A stretch of 54,376 bases of DNA from Pimelobacter simplex (GTDB taxonomy: Bacteria > Actinomycetota > Actinomycetes > Propionibacteriales > Nocardioidaceae): positions 1-54,376 of the forward strand of contig JADCLI010000040.1 in the NCBI GenBank assembly GCA_016803235.1. Direction: 5' to 3'. Made by a program: the position numbers and the translations under genes. The notes beneath the pieces were generated by a model, which saw only the letters and a list, made by a program, of their open reading frames with translations, did no database searches and was not told the DNA's origin. This document shows, piece by piece, positions 33,203 through 41,276 of the stretch (within the stretch, counting starts at the first letter, position 1; each line of letters begins with the position of its first letter).

Positions 33203-34498
33203 GTGAATCGAAGGTCGAGAAGGCTGGGCGTCCTCGCCACCGCCCTGACCCTGTCCGTCGCCGTCTCGGGATGCGGTCGCGACGACGGAGGTGACGGCGG
33301 CGGCGGTGGCGCGGCGCCGGGCGTCACCGACGAGGCCTGTCCCGACGCCGTCGACGACAGCAAGGGCTGCATCTACCTCGGCACGATCACCGACCTCACC
33401 GGTGTCTTCAAGGGTGTCGGCGAGCCGTTCACCGCCGGCCAGAAGGCCTTCTGGGACGGCGTCAACGCCGACGGCGGCATCGGTGACTACGAGGTCAACG
33501 TGACCGAGCACGTCAAGGACAGCGGCTACGACCCGGAGAAGCACGCCGAGCTGTTCAACGAGATCAAGGACGACATCCTCGCGGTCAGCCAGTCGCTCGG
33601 CACCGCACACACCAACGCGATCCTCGAGGACGCGACCAACGAGTCGATCCTCCTCGGCCCGGCGTCGCTGGGCTCGAACTGGATCTTCGACGACATCTCG
33701 CTCGAGGTGGGCTCCAGCTACTGCACGGAGGCGATGAACATCGTCGACTACGCGGCCGACGAGGGCGCGAAGTCCGTGGCCGTCGTCCACTTCCCCGGCG
33801 ACTACGGCGACGACGCCATGGTCGGTGCCCGGATCGCCGCCGACGAGCGGGGCCTGGAGTTCACCGACATCACCACCGGCACCGTCGACGGCGGCGACGA
33901 CCAGTCGGCCGCGGTCGGCGCGGTGCTCAAGGCACAGCCGGACTTCGTGGTCATCGCGACGAGCCCGAAGGAGATGGCGGCCGTCGTCGGCGGCACGGCG
34001 CAGCAGGGCTTCAAGGGCCGCTTCATCGGCTCGATCCCGAGCTGGAACGCGGCCGTCCTCGCCTCGCCGGCCGGCCCGGCGATCGAGGCGTTGTACATGC
34101 AGGCCTCGTCGTTCCCGACCTGGGACGCCGACACCCCGGGCATGGAGAAGATGCGGGCGGCGGCGGGCAGCACGGCGCCCAACGACTGGTTCTCCATCGG
34201 CTACAGCAGCGGCTACGTGATGAAGGCGATCCTGGAGAAGGCCGTCGAGGACGACAAGCTCGACCGGGAGGGCTTGGTCGAGGTCGCGAACAGCCTGACC
34301 GGCATCGAGAGCGAGGGCACGCTGCCCGACGGCACGGCGAACTGGGAGGGCGACCCCAACGACGACGCCGTCCGGGTGACCCAGCTCAACAAGGTCGACC
34401 AGGCCGCGTCGTCCAAGGTCTCGGTGGCCGTCGACCCGTTCACCGGGGAGACCGCCGAAGGCTACGAGTTCACCGAGCCCTGTTACCTGATGAAGTGA
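33203..34498 (+). CDS. Lipoprotein substrate-binding protein of the liv-type transporter
   Basis: This 431-residue exported lipoprotein has a basic start (NRRSRRLG), a hydrophobic core, and lipobox VSGC with Cys24. A Gly/Asp-rich linker follows, then a type 1 periplasmic binding fold (Peripla_BP_6): YLGTITDLTGVFKGVGEPF, LGPASLGSNWIFDD, VAVVHFPGDYGDD and PDFVVIATSPKEMAAVVGG. It captures the substrate outside the membrane for LivHM/FG. It is preceded by AGGAGG at 6 nt from GTG 33203. Unlike the earlier genes it is separated by 33 bp, so it can be made at a higher level. The pocket specificity cannot be read from sequence. Confidence 0.92.
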   Translation: MNRRSRRLGVLATALTLSVAVSGCGRDDGGDGGGGGAAPGVTDEACPDAVDDSKGCIYLGTITDLTGVFKGVGEPFTAGQKAFWDGVNADGGIGDYEVNVTEHVKDSGYDPEKHAELFNEIKDDILAVSQSLGTAHTNAILEDATNESILLGPASLGSNWIFDDISLEVGSSYCTEAMNIVDYAADEGAKSVAVVHFPGDYGDDAMVGARIAADERGLEFTDITTGTVDGGDDQSAAVGAVLKAQPDFVVIATSPKEMAAVVGGTAQQGFKGRFIGSIPSWNAAVLASPAGPAIEALYMQASSFPTWDADTPGMEKMRAAAGSTAPNDWFSIGYSSGYVMKAILEKAVEDDKLDREGLVEVANSLTGIESEGTLPDGTANWEGDPNDDAVRVTQLNKVDQAASSKVSVAVDPFTGETAEGYEFTEPCYLMK

Positions 34499-34502
34499 CC
34501 GG

Positions 34503-34536
34503 CCCGTGGGGCGCGAGCGTGCTCGCGTCCCACGGG
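34503..34536 (+). terminator. Terminator hairpin of the liv-acyl-CoA ligase operon
   Basis: Nested arms CCCGTGGG/CCCACGGG (34503-34510/34529-34536) and CGCGAGC/GCTCGCG (34512-34518/34521-34527) form a long GC stem with a 2-nt loop, 4 bp after the stop codon. No T tract follows. Confidence 0.65.
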
Positions 34537-34589
34537 TCAGCCGGGCAGATCGAGTGGCGCCGCTGCCGAGGTCCGAAGGACGTCGAGTG

Positions 34590-34629
34590 CCGCTCGCGAG
34601 GAACGAGCGAGCGGTGTATCGAGACGCCG
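34590..34629. repeat. Dispersed repeat: GAGGAACGA hairpin plus TATCGAGACGCCG
   Basis: An 8-bp stem CCGCTCGC/GCGAGCGG (34590-34597/34607-34614) closes the same 9-nt loop GAGGAACGA as the hairpin at 8046-8078. TATCGAGACGCCG (34617-34629) follows directly, as in the copy near 12.76 kb. Confidence 0.7.
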
Positions 34630-34671
34630 AAGCGGCGACGCGCGTGCCGAGATCCAGTCAGTGCGTGGCGT

Positions 34672-34992
34672 TCAGCCGATCGGCTTGACCTCCAGCACGA
34701 CCTCGAACTCCAGCAGGTCGGCGCCGGTCGCGACCGGCTTGCGGGGCGCCTCGCCCTCCGGCGTGGCGTGGGCCGCGCGCGCGTCTCCGTCGCGCCAGGC
34801 GGCGAAGGACTCCTCGTCGGCCCAGTGGGTGACCACGAAGTAGCGGTCCTCGCCGGCGGTCGGGCGGAGCAGCTGGAAGCCGAGGAAGCCCGGCGCGTTC
34901 TCGACCGCACCGGCGCGTGCGGCGAACCTCTTCTCGAGCTCGGGGCCGGCGTTGGGCGGGACCTGGATGGCGTTGATCTTCACGACGGGCAT
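34672..34992 (-). CDS. mhuD: MhuD-like heme-degrading monooxygenase
   Basis: The 106-residue dimeric alpha/beta-barrel (ABM domain) protein closely follows mycobacterial MhuD: MPVVKINAIQVPP, ENAPGFLGFQLLRP, and RYFVVTHWADEESFAAW. Residues reported as key in MhuD fall at the same positions: Asn7, Arg26, Trp66 and the heme-ligand His75. MhuD opens heme to mycobilin and frees iron without releasing CO. Heme degradation is therefore likely here; other ABM proteins oxidise polyketides but lack this residue set. The last 17 residues differ slightly. The ATG is at 34992. No heme transporter or iron-box is seen nearby. Confidence 0.87.
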   Translation of the reverse strand: MPVVKINAIQVPPNAGPELEKRFAARAGAVENAPGFLGFQLLRPTAGEDRYFVVTHWADEESFAAWRDGDARAAHATPEGEAPRKPVATGADLLEFEVVLEVKPIG

Positions 34993-35172
34993 GCGTCGAG
35001 CCTAGTGACGTGAGGAGCGAGGCGGGACCCGGACGGACCTGGGGGGATTCGGTCCGTCCGGGCCACACCGGCGTGCCCGGCGTCGTCGCCCCACCCGCGA
35101 CGCCGGCCCCGGGGTGCGGGAGTGGTCCGCGGAGCGGGCTGCACGCGCCGGCGGATCCAGCGAACCCCCACC

Positions 35173-36645
35173 ATGACCAGCGTGACAATGCTCCGTCGCG
35201 GAAGTCGCCCGTCGGGTCACCCGCTCCTCTCGGTGATGGCCCTGCTCGCGGCCGTCGAGGTCGCCAGCGGCGTGATCCAGGGCTACTACGGCCCGGTCAT
35301 GGTCGACATCGCCCACGACCTCGACGTGCGGTACGCCGACCTCAACTGGCTCGAGGCCGCCCAGCTGGTGTTCTCGGCGCTGGTCGTGCCGCCGCTGGCC
35401 CGGTGGGGCGACCTGGTCGGCCACAAGCGGGTGCTGGTGGTGGCAACCGCGGTGACGGCGCTGGCGACGTGGGGCATCGCGTTCGCCCCGAGCTTCCCGA
35501 TGATGCTGGTCGCCTGGACGCTGCAGGGCACCTACGTGGTCTGGCTGCCGATCGAGGTGGCGGTGGTCCACCGGCGCACGGCCGGGCGCCCCGACCAGGG
35601 CCGGCTCACCCGGCGGGCGGCGGCGATCCTGGTCGCGACGCTCGAGCTCTCGGTCATCGCCGCCGCGGTGCTGGCCGGCCAGCTCGCCGGCCAGGTCTCG
35701 CTGACCGCGATGCTGGTGCTGCCGGCGGTGGTCGTCACGGCGTGCGTCCCGCTGCTCGCGCTGCTCGAGGAGGTCCACGGCCTACCGGGAGGCCGGTTCG
35801 ACTGGGGCGGCCTGGTCCTGCTCACGCTGGCCGTGCTGGCCGTGCTCGGCGGCCTGGTCGTGATCCGGGTCGACGGCGTCACCTCGCTGCCCGCGTGGCT
35901 GCTGGTCGCCGTGGGAGGGGCGTTGCTCGTGCCGTGGTGGCGCTACGAGGACCGTCACCCGGACCCGCTGGTCGACGTGGGGCTGCTCCGGCAGCCGGCG
36001 CAGTGGAGCGTGCAGGCCACGGCGTTCCTGGTGGGCGTCTCCCTGCTCGGCGCGCAGGTCCCGCTGGCGACGTACTTCCGCAGCGACCCGGCCGTCCACG
36101 GCTACGGCTTCGGGCTGACCGCGGCCCAGGGCTCGGCCAGGATCGCCTTCTACGTGGCCTGCCTGGCGATCGGCGCCCTCCTGCTCGGCCCGGTGAGCCG
36201 CCGGCTCGGTACCCGGCGCGCGATGGCGGCCGGCTGCGCCGTCTACGCCCTCGGGTACGCCGCCTGGCTGCCCCTCCACGCCAGCCCCGGGGCGGCCTGG
36301 GGCGTGATGGCCGTGATCGGGCTCGGGACCGGCGGCCTGGTCGCTGCCGTCCCCGCTGCCGCTGCAGCCGCCGCGCCTGCCGGGCGGGTCGGCTCGGCGA
36401 CCGGTCTGACCAACGCCGCCAAGACGATCGGCGGCGGCCTCGCGTCGTCGGTGTTCGCCATCTGCCTGGCGCGCACCGGCTCGATCGACGCCAGCGGCGG
36501 CAGTCTCGCCGGCTATGAGGCGGTGTGGTCGATCTGCGCGGCCTCGGGCCTGCTGGCCGCCGTGGTGCTCGTCGTCACGGCCCGTTCGGCCGGCGCGGCG
36601 CTCACCGGCGTCCCAGCAGGTCCAGCTCGATCGCCTTCTCGATGA
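35173..36645 (+). CDS. MFS transporter, about 14 spans
   Basis: The 490-residue membrane protein resembles DHA2-type efflux transporters: an initial LLSVMALLAAVEVASGVIQGYYGP span, motif-A-like ARWGDLVGHKRVLVV, and about 14 hydrophobic segments. Near residues 130-150 a charged loop (VHRRTAGRPDQGRLTRRAA) is unusual in the family. The substrate is unknown. ATG 35173 follows a stretch without an obvious ribosome-binding site. The last 44 bp overlap the convergent LuxR-regulator gene, so expression of one may interfere with the other. By position the LuxR protein may regulate it, but nothing in the sequence proves that. Confidence 0.85.
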   Translation: MTSVTMLRRGSRPSGHPLLSVMALLAAVEVASGVIQGYYGPVMVDIAHDLDVRYADLNWLEAAQLVFSALVVPPLARWGDLVGHKRVLVVATAVTALATWGIAFAPSFPMMLVAWTLQGTYVVWLPIEVAVVHRRTAGRPDQGRLTRRAAAILVATLELSVIAAAVLAGQLAGQVSLTAMLVLPAVVVTACVPLLALLEEVHGLPGGRFDWGGLVLLTLAVLAVLGGLVVIRVDGVTSLPAWLLVAVGGALLVPWWRYEDRHPDPLVDVGLLRQPAQWSVQATAFLVGVSLLGAQVPLATYFRSDPAVHGYGFGLTAAQGSARIAFYVACLAIGALLLGPVSRRLGTRRAMAAGCAVYALGYAAWLPLHASPGAAWGVMAVIGLGTGGLVAAVPAAAAAAAPAGRVGSATGLTNAAKTIGGGLASSVFAICLARTGSIDASGGSLAGYEAVWSICAASGLLAAVVLVVTARSAGAALTGVPAGPARSPSR

Positions 36646-39160
36646 TCCCGTCGCGGGAGTTGACCCCGAGCTTGCGGTAGATCCGCTGCAGGTGGGTCTT
36701 CACCGTGTTCTCCGAGACGTGCAGCGCGCTGGCCACCGCCGCGCGGGTCGGGTGGTGCGCGAAGGCGGCGACGACGAGCCGCTCCTGCGGCGTCAGCGAG
36801 ACGCTGACGGTCTCACCGGTGACGCAGTCCGGGACCGGTCCGCCGAGGTAGCGGCCCAGTGCAGCGTCGCCCCGGGTCTCCGCCAGCCGCCGCAGCCCGG
36901 CGAGGTCGTGAGCCGGGAGGTACATGAGGTGGGCGCGGGCGCCGTCGGGACCGACGACGGCGAGCACCCGGTCCAGCAGCGCCGCGGCGGCGTCGGGCCG
37001 CTCGCAGCGCAGGGCGGCGGCCGCGCCCAGGGTGAGCAGCGCCGCCCGGGACCGGGTGGTGTGGCCGGGCCGGTTCTCGAGGCGAGGCACGTCGGCGAGG
37101 GCGTCCGCGGCCTCGCTCGCCAGCAGGCGGCCGAGCAGGGCCGCCGGCGCGAGCTGGCCGGCGTACCTCGTGCGGGTGCGGAGCAGCGGACCGGCCTTGG
37201 TGCGGTTGCCCGCGGCCAGCCACAGGACGGCGAGGGTCGCGCGGACGGCGGCCGCGCCGAGGCTGTCCGTGGTGCCGGGCGGTGCCGGGGTGCGGGCGAG
37301 CGCGGCCTCCACCCGGTGCGCCTCGGTGGCGGCCTGGCCCAGGCCGAGGCGAGCGTGCATCAGCGTCCAGGTGACGAAGGGCCAGAACTCCGAGGCGACC
37401 GCGAAGGCGCAGTCGTCGTACTCGGCGACCGACGCCGCCAGCTCGAAGTCGTCGAGCAGCAGGGCGGCCTGACCGATCCGGCCCAGCGCGTTGACGTAGG
37501 TGTGGGTCTGCCCGGGGCGCCAGGCGGCGGGGTCGACGTGCTGCTGGGCGGCCCGGGCCTCCGCGCACCGGCCGTCGATGGCGTCGAAGCCGACGGCGTA
37601 GACGGCCGTGTGGTTGAGCGACTCGGGGCGGGTGCTCATCGTGATCGCCCGGTTCACGGCACTGCGTGCCGCGTCGACCCGGCCGCCCTGGAAGAGCGAG
37701 TAGGAGAGGTGGCGCAGCATGGTGGCGCCCAGGTCGGCGACGTGGTGCTGCTCCCCGTCCGGGATGGTGTCGAAGTGGGCGAGGGCCGCGTGTGCCGCGC
37801 GGGCCGAGTCGTCGAAGCGTCCCAGCACGCGCAAGCTGGCGACCTTGGCGGTGTGCACCATGAGCAGCTCGCCCGGGGTCATGCCGGGCGGCGGCGGACC
37901 GACCCACGAGGCGGGGATCTGGAAGAACTCCGCGGCCGTGCCGTGCAGCGCGGGGTTGCGGTGGCAGGCCAGCCCGCGGCCGAGCGCGAGGGCGGGGTAC
38001 TGGGACAGCGCCGGTCGCGGCACCGTCGCGAGCTGTCGGTCGAAGCGGCTCGTGGTGATGGTCTCGGGGTTGCTGGCGACCAGGTCGGCGTAGACCCGTC
38101 CGGCGACGTCGTACTGCCGGGCGGCGACGGCGATCTCGAAGGCGGTCTCGAACAGGCCGTGGCGGCGCAGCCAGGTGGCCGTGACCCGCGCGGCCCTGGC
38201 CTGCTTCGGGGCCGGCTGGCGCGCGGCGTCGTTCAGCATCGCGACCCGCAGCGACTCGACGTACTGGAACACCTGGCGCCCGGGCGCGAACGGGATCCAG
38301 CGGCCGAAGCCGTTCCACTCCAGCTCGGCCAGCAGGCCCTTCACGTCGGCCGAGCCGGCGAGCTCGATGGCGAGGTCGGCATCGAAGAACGGCGGCAGGC
38401 AGGTCGCCAGGACCAGCTCGTACGCCGCCCCGTCGCCGAGCTGGACCCGGAGGTCCTCCGCGACCAGGGTCTGCCAGTCGGGGGCGTCGGGATCACTGCC
38501 GGAGCGGGCCAGGGAGAGCATCGCGGCGCGCACCGCGAGCGGGAAGCCGGCCGTCGCCGCATGCAGCTCGTCGGCGTGGTCGGTGGCGCCGGGCTCGCCG
38601 AAGGCGGCCAGCAGCTCGCGGGTCTCCTGCGCGGTGAACGCGAGGTCGGCCGCGGTCAACAGCTCGACGTCGCCGCGCAGCGTGCGGCCGGGGTTGGCCA
38701 GTCCGGCACCGGTGCGGGTCGTGACGACCACCCGGAGGTCGGGCACCCGGCGCACCAGCCGGATCAGGTCGGCCTCCACCGGACCGCTGTCGTCGCGCAG
38801 CCGCTCGTGGGCGTCCAGCACCAGGACCAGGGGTCCGCGACCGGACAGCGCCCCGGCGACGAGCTCCGCGAGGTCACTGGTGCGCTCGACGTCACCGACC
38901 AGGCCGGCGGCCTCCTCGGCCGGCAGCACGCCCAGCCGGCCGGCGGTGGTCAGCACCAGCTGCCAGAAGCTGGCGCGCCGGACGTGGTCGGTGTCGAGGG
39001 TCACCCAGACGACGGCGCCGGGGTCGCGCGCGGCGACCCAGCACCGGACCAGGCTGGTCTTGCCGGACCCGCTGGGCGCCGAGAGGACGACGATCCGCGG
39101 GTCCTGCTGGTCCAGCCGCTCGTGCAGCCGGGGACGCGTGAGGAGGACCGGTCCCGTCAT
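36602..39160 (-). CDS. MalT-like LuxR family ATP-dependent regulator
   Basis: The 852-residue regulator is of the MalT/LAL type. An N-terminal STAND ATPase has Walker A APSGSGKTS (28-36) and a Walker B-like LVLVLDAHE. A long helical, probably TPR-like middle region covers about 330-770, and a C-terminal LuxR helix-turn-helix reads LTPQERLVVAAFAHHPTRAA then VASALHVSENTVKTHLQRIY. These proteins activate transcription after binding ATP and an inducer in the middle region. The ligand is unknown. Its 3' end overlaps the convergent MFS gene by 44 bp. Its ribosome-binding site lies inside a perfect hairpin (39165-39184), suggesting translational or operator control. Confidence 0.92.
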   Translation of the reverse strand: MTGPVLLTRPRLHERLDQQDPRIVVLSAPSGSGKTSLVRCWVAARDPGAVVWVTLDTDHVRRASFWQLVLTTAGRLGVLPAEEAAGLVGDVERTSDLAELVAGALSGRGPLVLVLDAHERLRDDSGPVEADLIRLVRRVPDLRVVVTTRTGAGLANPGRTLRGDVELLTAADLAFTAQETRELLAAFGEPGATDHADELHAATAGFPLAVRAAMLSLARSGSDPDAPDWQTLVAEDLRVQLGDGAAYELVLATCLPPFFDADLAIELAGSADVKGLLAELEWNGFGRWIPFAPGRQVFQYVESLRVAMLNDAARQPAPKQARAARVTATWLRRHGLFETAFEIAVAARQYDVAGRVYADLVASNPETITTSRFDRQLATVPRPALSQYPALALGRGLACHRNPALHGTAAEFFQIPASWVGPPPPGMTPGELLMVHTAKVASLRVLGRFDDSARAAHAALAHFDTIPDGEQHHVADLGATMLRHLSYSLFQGGRVDAARSAVNRAITMSTRPESLNHTAVYAVGFDAIDGRCAEARAAQQHVDPAAWRPGQTHTYVNALGRIGQAALLLDDFELAASVAEYDDCAFAVASEFWPFVTWTLMHARLGLGQAATEAHRVEAALARTPAPPGTTDSLGAAAVRATLAVLWLAAGNRTKAGPLLRTRTRYAGQLAPAALLGRLLASEAADALADVPRLENRPGHTTRSRAALLTLGAAAALRCERPDAAAALLDRVLAVVGPDGARAHLMYLPAHDLAGLRRLAETRGDAALGRYLGGPVPDCVTGETVSVSLTPQERLVVAAFAHHPTRAAVASALHVSENTVKTHLQRIYRKLGVNSRDGIIEKAIELDLLGRR

Positions 39161-39164
39161 CGGC

Positions 39165-39184
39165 GTTCCCCCTTCCGGGGGAAC
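39165..39184 (-). promoter_or_regulatory. Inverted repeat masking the LuxR-gene ribosome-binding site
   Basis: GTTCCCCC-TTCC-GGGGGAAC has perfect 8-bp arms and a 4-nt loop. On the minus strand the 3' arm GGGGGAAC ends 4 nt before the ATG at 39160 and contains the only purine-rich ribosome-binding candidate. In RNA the hairpin would hide it; in DNA it could be an operator. Confidence 0.55.
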
Positions 39185-39230
39185 CCTAGTGTCGTGACGC
39201 CCGCTCGGTGGCGGTTTTGGTGAGGCCGCG

Positions 39231-39593
39231 TCAGACCCGGGCGTCGCCGCCCCAGTTGGCGAGCTTCACCGCGATGTCGTGCAGGCGGCTCTCGGGCACG
39301 CCCTCGGCCTCGAAGGCCAGCTGGACGTGGTCGCCCGACGTCCGCGCCAGACCGACCTTCCCCGCCTCGGGCAGGTGCTCGATGATCCGGATGAGGCGGT
39401 TGCCGATCCGGCCGAGCTGGGAGGCGTGCTCGTCGGAGAGCTGGCCGAGCGCCTCGGGCTCGCGGTGGTGCAGGGTCAGGCCGAGCCGGTCGCCGGCGTC
39501 GTGGCGGGCGAGGATCCAGACCTCGTCCTCCCACACCACCTGGCCGGGGGCGAAGGACGAGCTGTCGATGAGCGGCTGCGCGGACTCCGTCAT
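39231..39593 (-). CDS. Small protein, degenerate HIT-like
   Basis: The 120-residue cytoplasmic protein has no sure family. Its layout parallels the gene at 23410-24030: a W-x-L-x-x-H strand (VWILARHDAG), HHREPEALGQLSDEHASQL, a long amphipathic helix ending IIEHLPEAGKV, and GDHVQLAFEAEG where the relative has HLHTWF. If it is a histidine-triad homolog, the catalytic histidines are largely lost and it may only bind nucleotides. The start is ATG 39593, with a CAGAGT box (39600-39605, minus strand) 6 nt upstream, a leaderless pattern. It runs divergent to the sigma gene. Confidence 0.6.
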   Translation of the reverse strand: MTESAQPLIDSSSFAPGQVVWEDEVWILARHDAGDRLGLTLHHREPEALGQLSDEHASQLGRIGNRLIRIIEHLPEAGKVGLARTSGDHVQLAFEAEGVPESRLHDIAVKLANWGGDARV

Positions 39594-39689
39594 GGCGACA
39601 CTCTGCCACCCGCCGCTCCGGCGCGGAGCAGGACCCCCGACTTCGGGTGACGGTGCAACGATCGTGCTGCTGCCGGACAGGAGAGAGGC

Positions 39690-40241
39690 ATGGGAGAGGA
39701 CGACTTCCGCCGGCTGTACGCCGCGCACTTCGACGCCGTGCTCGGCTTCGCGCTGCGCCGCACCGACCGGCCCGAGGACGCCGCCGATGTCACGGCCGAC
39801 ACCTTCCTGGTCGCCTGGCGCCGGCTGGCGCACGTGCCGCAGGGCGACGCCACCCGTCCCTGGCTGTACGGCGTCGCGCGCCGCACCCTCGCCAACCACC
39901 GCCGCGGCGAGGGCCGCCGGGCGGCGCTCGGCGACCGACTGCGCCGCCAGCTCGCGGTCGCGGTCGCCGACGTCGCCGACGACGTCGTCCACCGCGCCGA
40001 CGTCACCGCCGCCATGAAGCGGCTCAGCGCCCGCGACGAGGAGGTCCTCCAGCTGCACCTGTGGGAGAGCCTCGAGCCGCGCGAGATCGCCGACGTGCTC
40101 GGCCTCCCGGCGGCCGTCGTACGGCCACGGCTGTCGCGGGCCCGCTCGCGGCTGCGCGAGATCATCGGCAACGATCCGCCCGCCGCCGGACATCTCCCCA
40201 GCGAACCCGTCACCGCGACCCGGAAGGAGGGCCACCGATGA
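39690..40241 (+). CDS. ECF RNA polymerase sigma factor
   Basis: The 183-residue product has sigma region 2 (DFRRLYAAHFDAVLGFALRRT, DAADVTADTFLVAWRRL, RPWLYGVARRTLANHRR) and region 4 (LSARDEEVLQLHLWESLEPREIADVLGLP, then the recognition helix with RPRLSRARSRLRE). The ATG follows AGGAGAGAGG. The stop overlaps the ATG of a membrane-protein gene (ATGA), so sigma and probable partner are made together. This is the usual order, in contrast to the pair at 2229-3544. Target promoters are unknown. Confidence 0.9.
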   Translation: MGEDDFRRLYAAHFDAVLGFALRRTDRPEDAADVTADTFLVAWRRLAHVPQGDATRPWLYGVARRTLANHRRGEGRRAALGDRLRRQLAVAVADVADDVVHRADVTAAMKRLSARDEEVLQLHLWESLEPREIADVLGLPAAVVRPRLSRARSRLREIIGNDPPAAGHLPSEPVTATRKEGHR

Positions 40242-41266
40242 ACCGCACGATCACCGACGCCGGCGTCGCCCGCCTCGCCGTCTCCGAGGGCCGCGCCGAG
40301 CTGCTGGAGGAGATCATGACCCTCGCCCCCGTCGAGACCGCCGAGCCCACCCCTGTCCGCAGGTACCGTCGGGTGCTGCCCGTGCTCGCGGCGGCCGCCG
40401 CCGTCCTCGCCGTCGTCACGGGCGCCGCCTGGCTCGGCCTGCAGCGCGAGGAGCCAGCGGCGGCCCCCGCCCCCGCCGTCGAGCAGCCGGCCGCGGGCTC
40501 GGGCGAGCTCGCCGTCCTCACCGCTCCCGGCTGGACGGTCACCTATGTCACCGACGACCCCAAGCACGGCGGCGAGCTGAGCTACGAGTACGACAAGGAC
40601 GACCGCAGCCTGGAGATCATGTGGCGGCGCGCGAAGCTCCACGACTCCTACGTCGCCGACCGCAACGACATCGGTACGCCGACCGAGATCGAACTCCTCG
40701 GCAAGAAGGCGCTCCTGTGGGCCTACGACGAGCGGGACCACACCGTCATCCGCGCGGTCGAGGGGGCGTGGACGCTGGAGGTGCGCGGCTCCGGCATGGG
40801 GGAGCGGAGCTTCCTCGAGGCGCTCGCCGGCCTGGAGCTGATCGAGCACGGCCAGCTCCAGCAGCACCTGCCCGACGAGGCGATCCTCGACGACGAGCGG
40901 GCCGCCGCCATCGACGAGGCGCTCACCGGCATCCCGCTGCCCTCGCGGCTGAGTCGCGCCGACATCCTCAGCACCGGGCTGACCCGCTACGAGCTCGTCG
41001 CCGATGTCACGGCAGCGGTCACCTGTGAGTGGATCGACCAGTACGAGACGGCCCGCGCGGCCGGCGACACCGCCGCGGCCACCGAGGCCCAGCAGGCGCT
41101 CGGCACCGCGCGCGACTGGCCCGCCCTGAAGGACATCGCCGACGAAGGCGGCTGGTCCGACGTGATCTGGCAGTACGCCGACATCGTGGTCGCCGGCGTA
41201 CCGACCGCTCGGGACCAGGAGCTGCTGGCAGGACGGGACGGCGGGATCGGCTGCCCGGCGCCGTAG
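40238..41266 (+). CDS. Single-pass membrane protein coupled to the sigma factor
   Basis: The 342-residue protein has a cytoplasmic N-terminus of about 45 residues, a basic RRYRRV stop, one span (LPVLAAAAAVLAVVTGAAWLG, about 46-66), a Pro/Ala linker, and a large extracytoplasmic domain. I recognise no domain; the N-terminus lacks an HxxxCxxC zinc motif. Coupling to a sigma gene suggests an anti-sigma or sensing role, but this is inference. Two cysteines (in VTCEWIDQY and GIGCPAP) near the C-terminus could form a disulfide outside the cell. The ATG is preceded by GGAAGGAGG. The TAG stop is also the start of the purC -10 box. Confidence 0.78.
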   Translation: MNRTITDAGVARLAVSEGRAELLEEIMTLAPVETAEPTPVRRYRRVLPVLAAAAAVLAVVTGAAWLGLQREEPAAAPAPAVEQPAAGSGELAVLTAPGWTVTYVTDDPKHGGELSYEYDKDDRSLEIMWRRAKLHDSYVADRNDIGTPTEIELLGKKALLWAYDERDHTVIRAVEGAWTLEVRGSGMGERSFLEALAGLELIEHGQLQQHLPDEAILDDERAAAIDEALTGIPLPSRLSRADILSTGLTRYELVADVTAAVTCEWIDQYETARAAGDTAAATEAQQALGTARDWPALKDIADEGGWSDVIWQYADIVVAGVPTARDQELLAGRDGGIGCPAP

Positions 41267-41269
41267 TCT
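41264..41269 (+). promoter_or_regulatory. Leaderless -10 box of purC
   Basis: TAGTCT ends 7 nt before GTG 41277. Its first three bases are the stop codon of the upstream membrane-protein gene. No ribosome-binding site is present in the spacer. Confidence 0.6.
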
Positions 41270-41276
41270 GTCGCCC

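Noticed and set aside
36602..36645. Frameshifted or truncated gene at the MFS/LuxR junction
   Set aside because: Both proteins have complete, family-typical C-termini; the 44-bp overlap is a normal convergent overlap.
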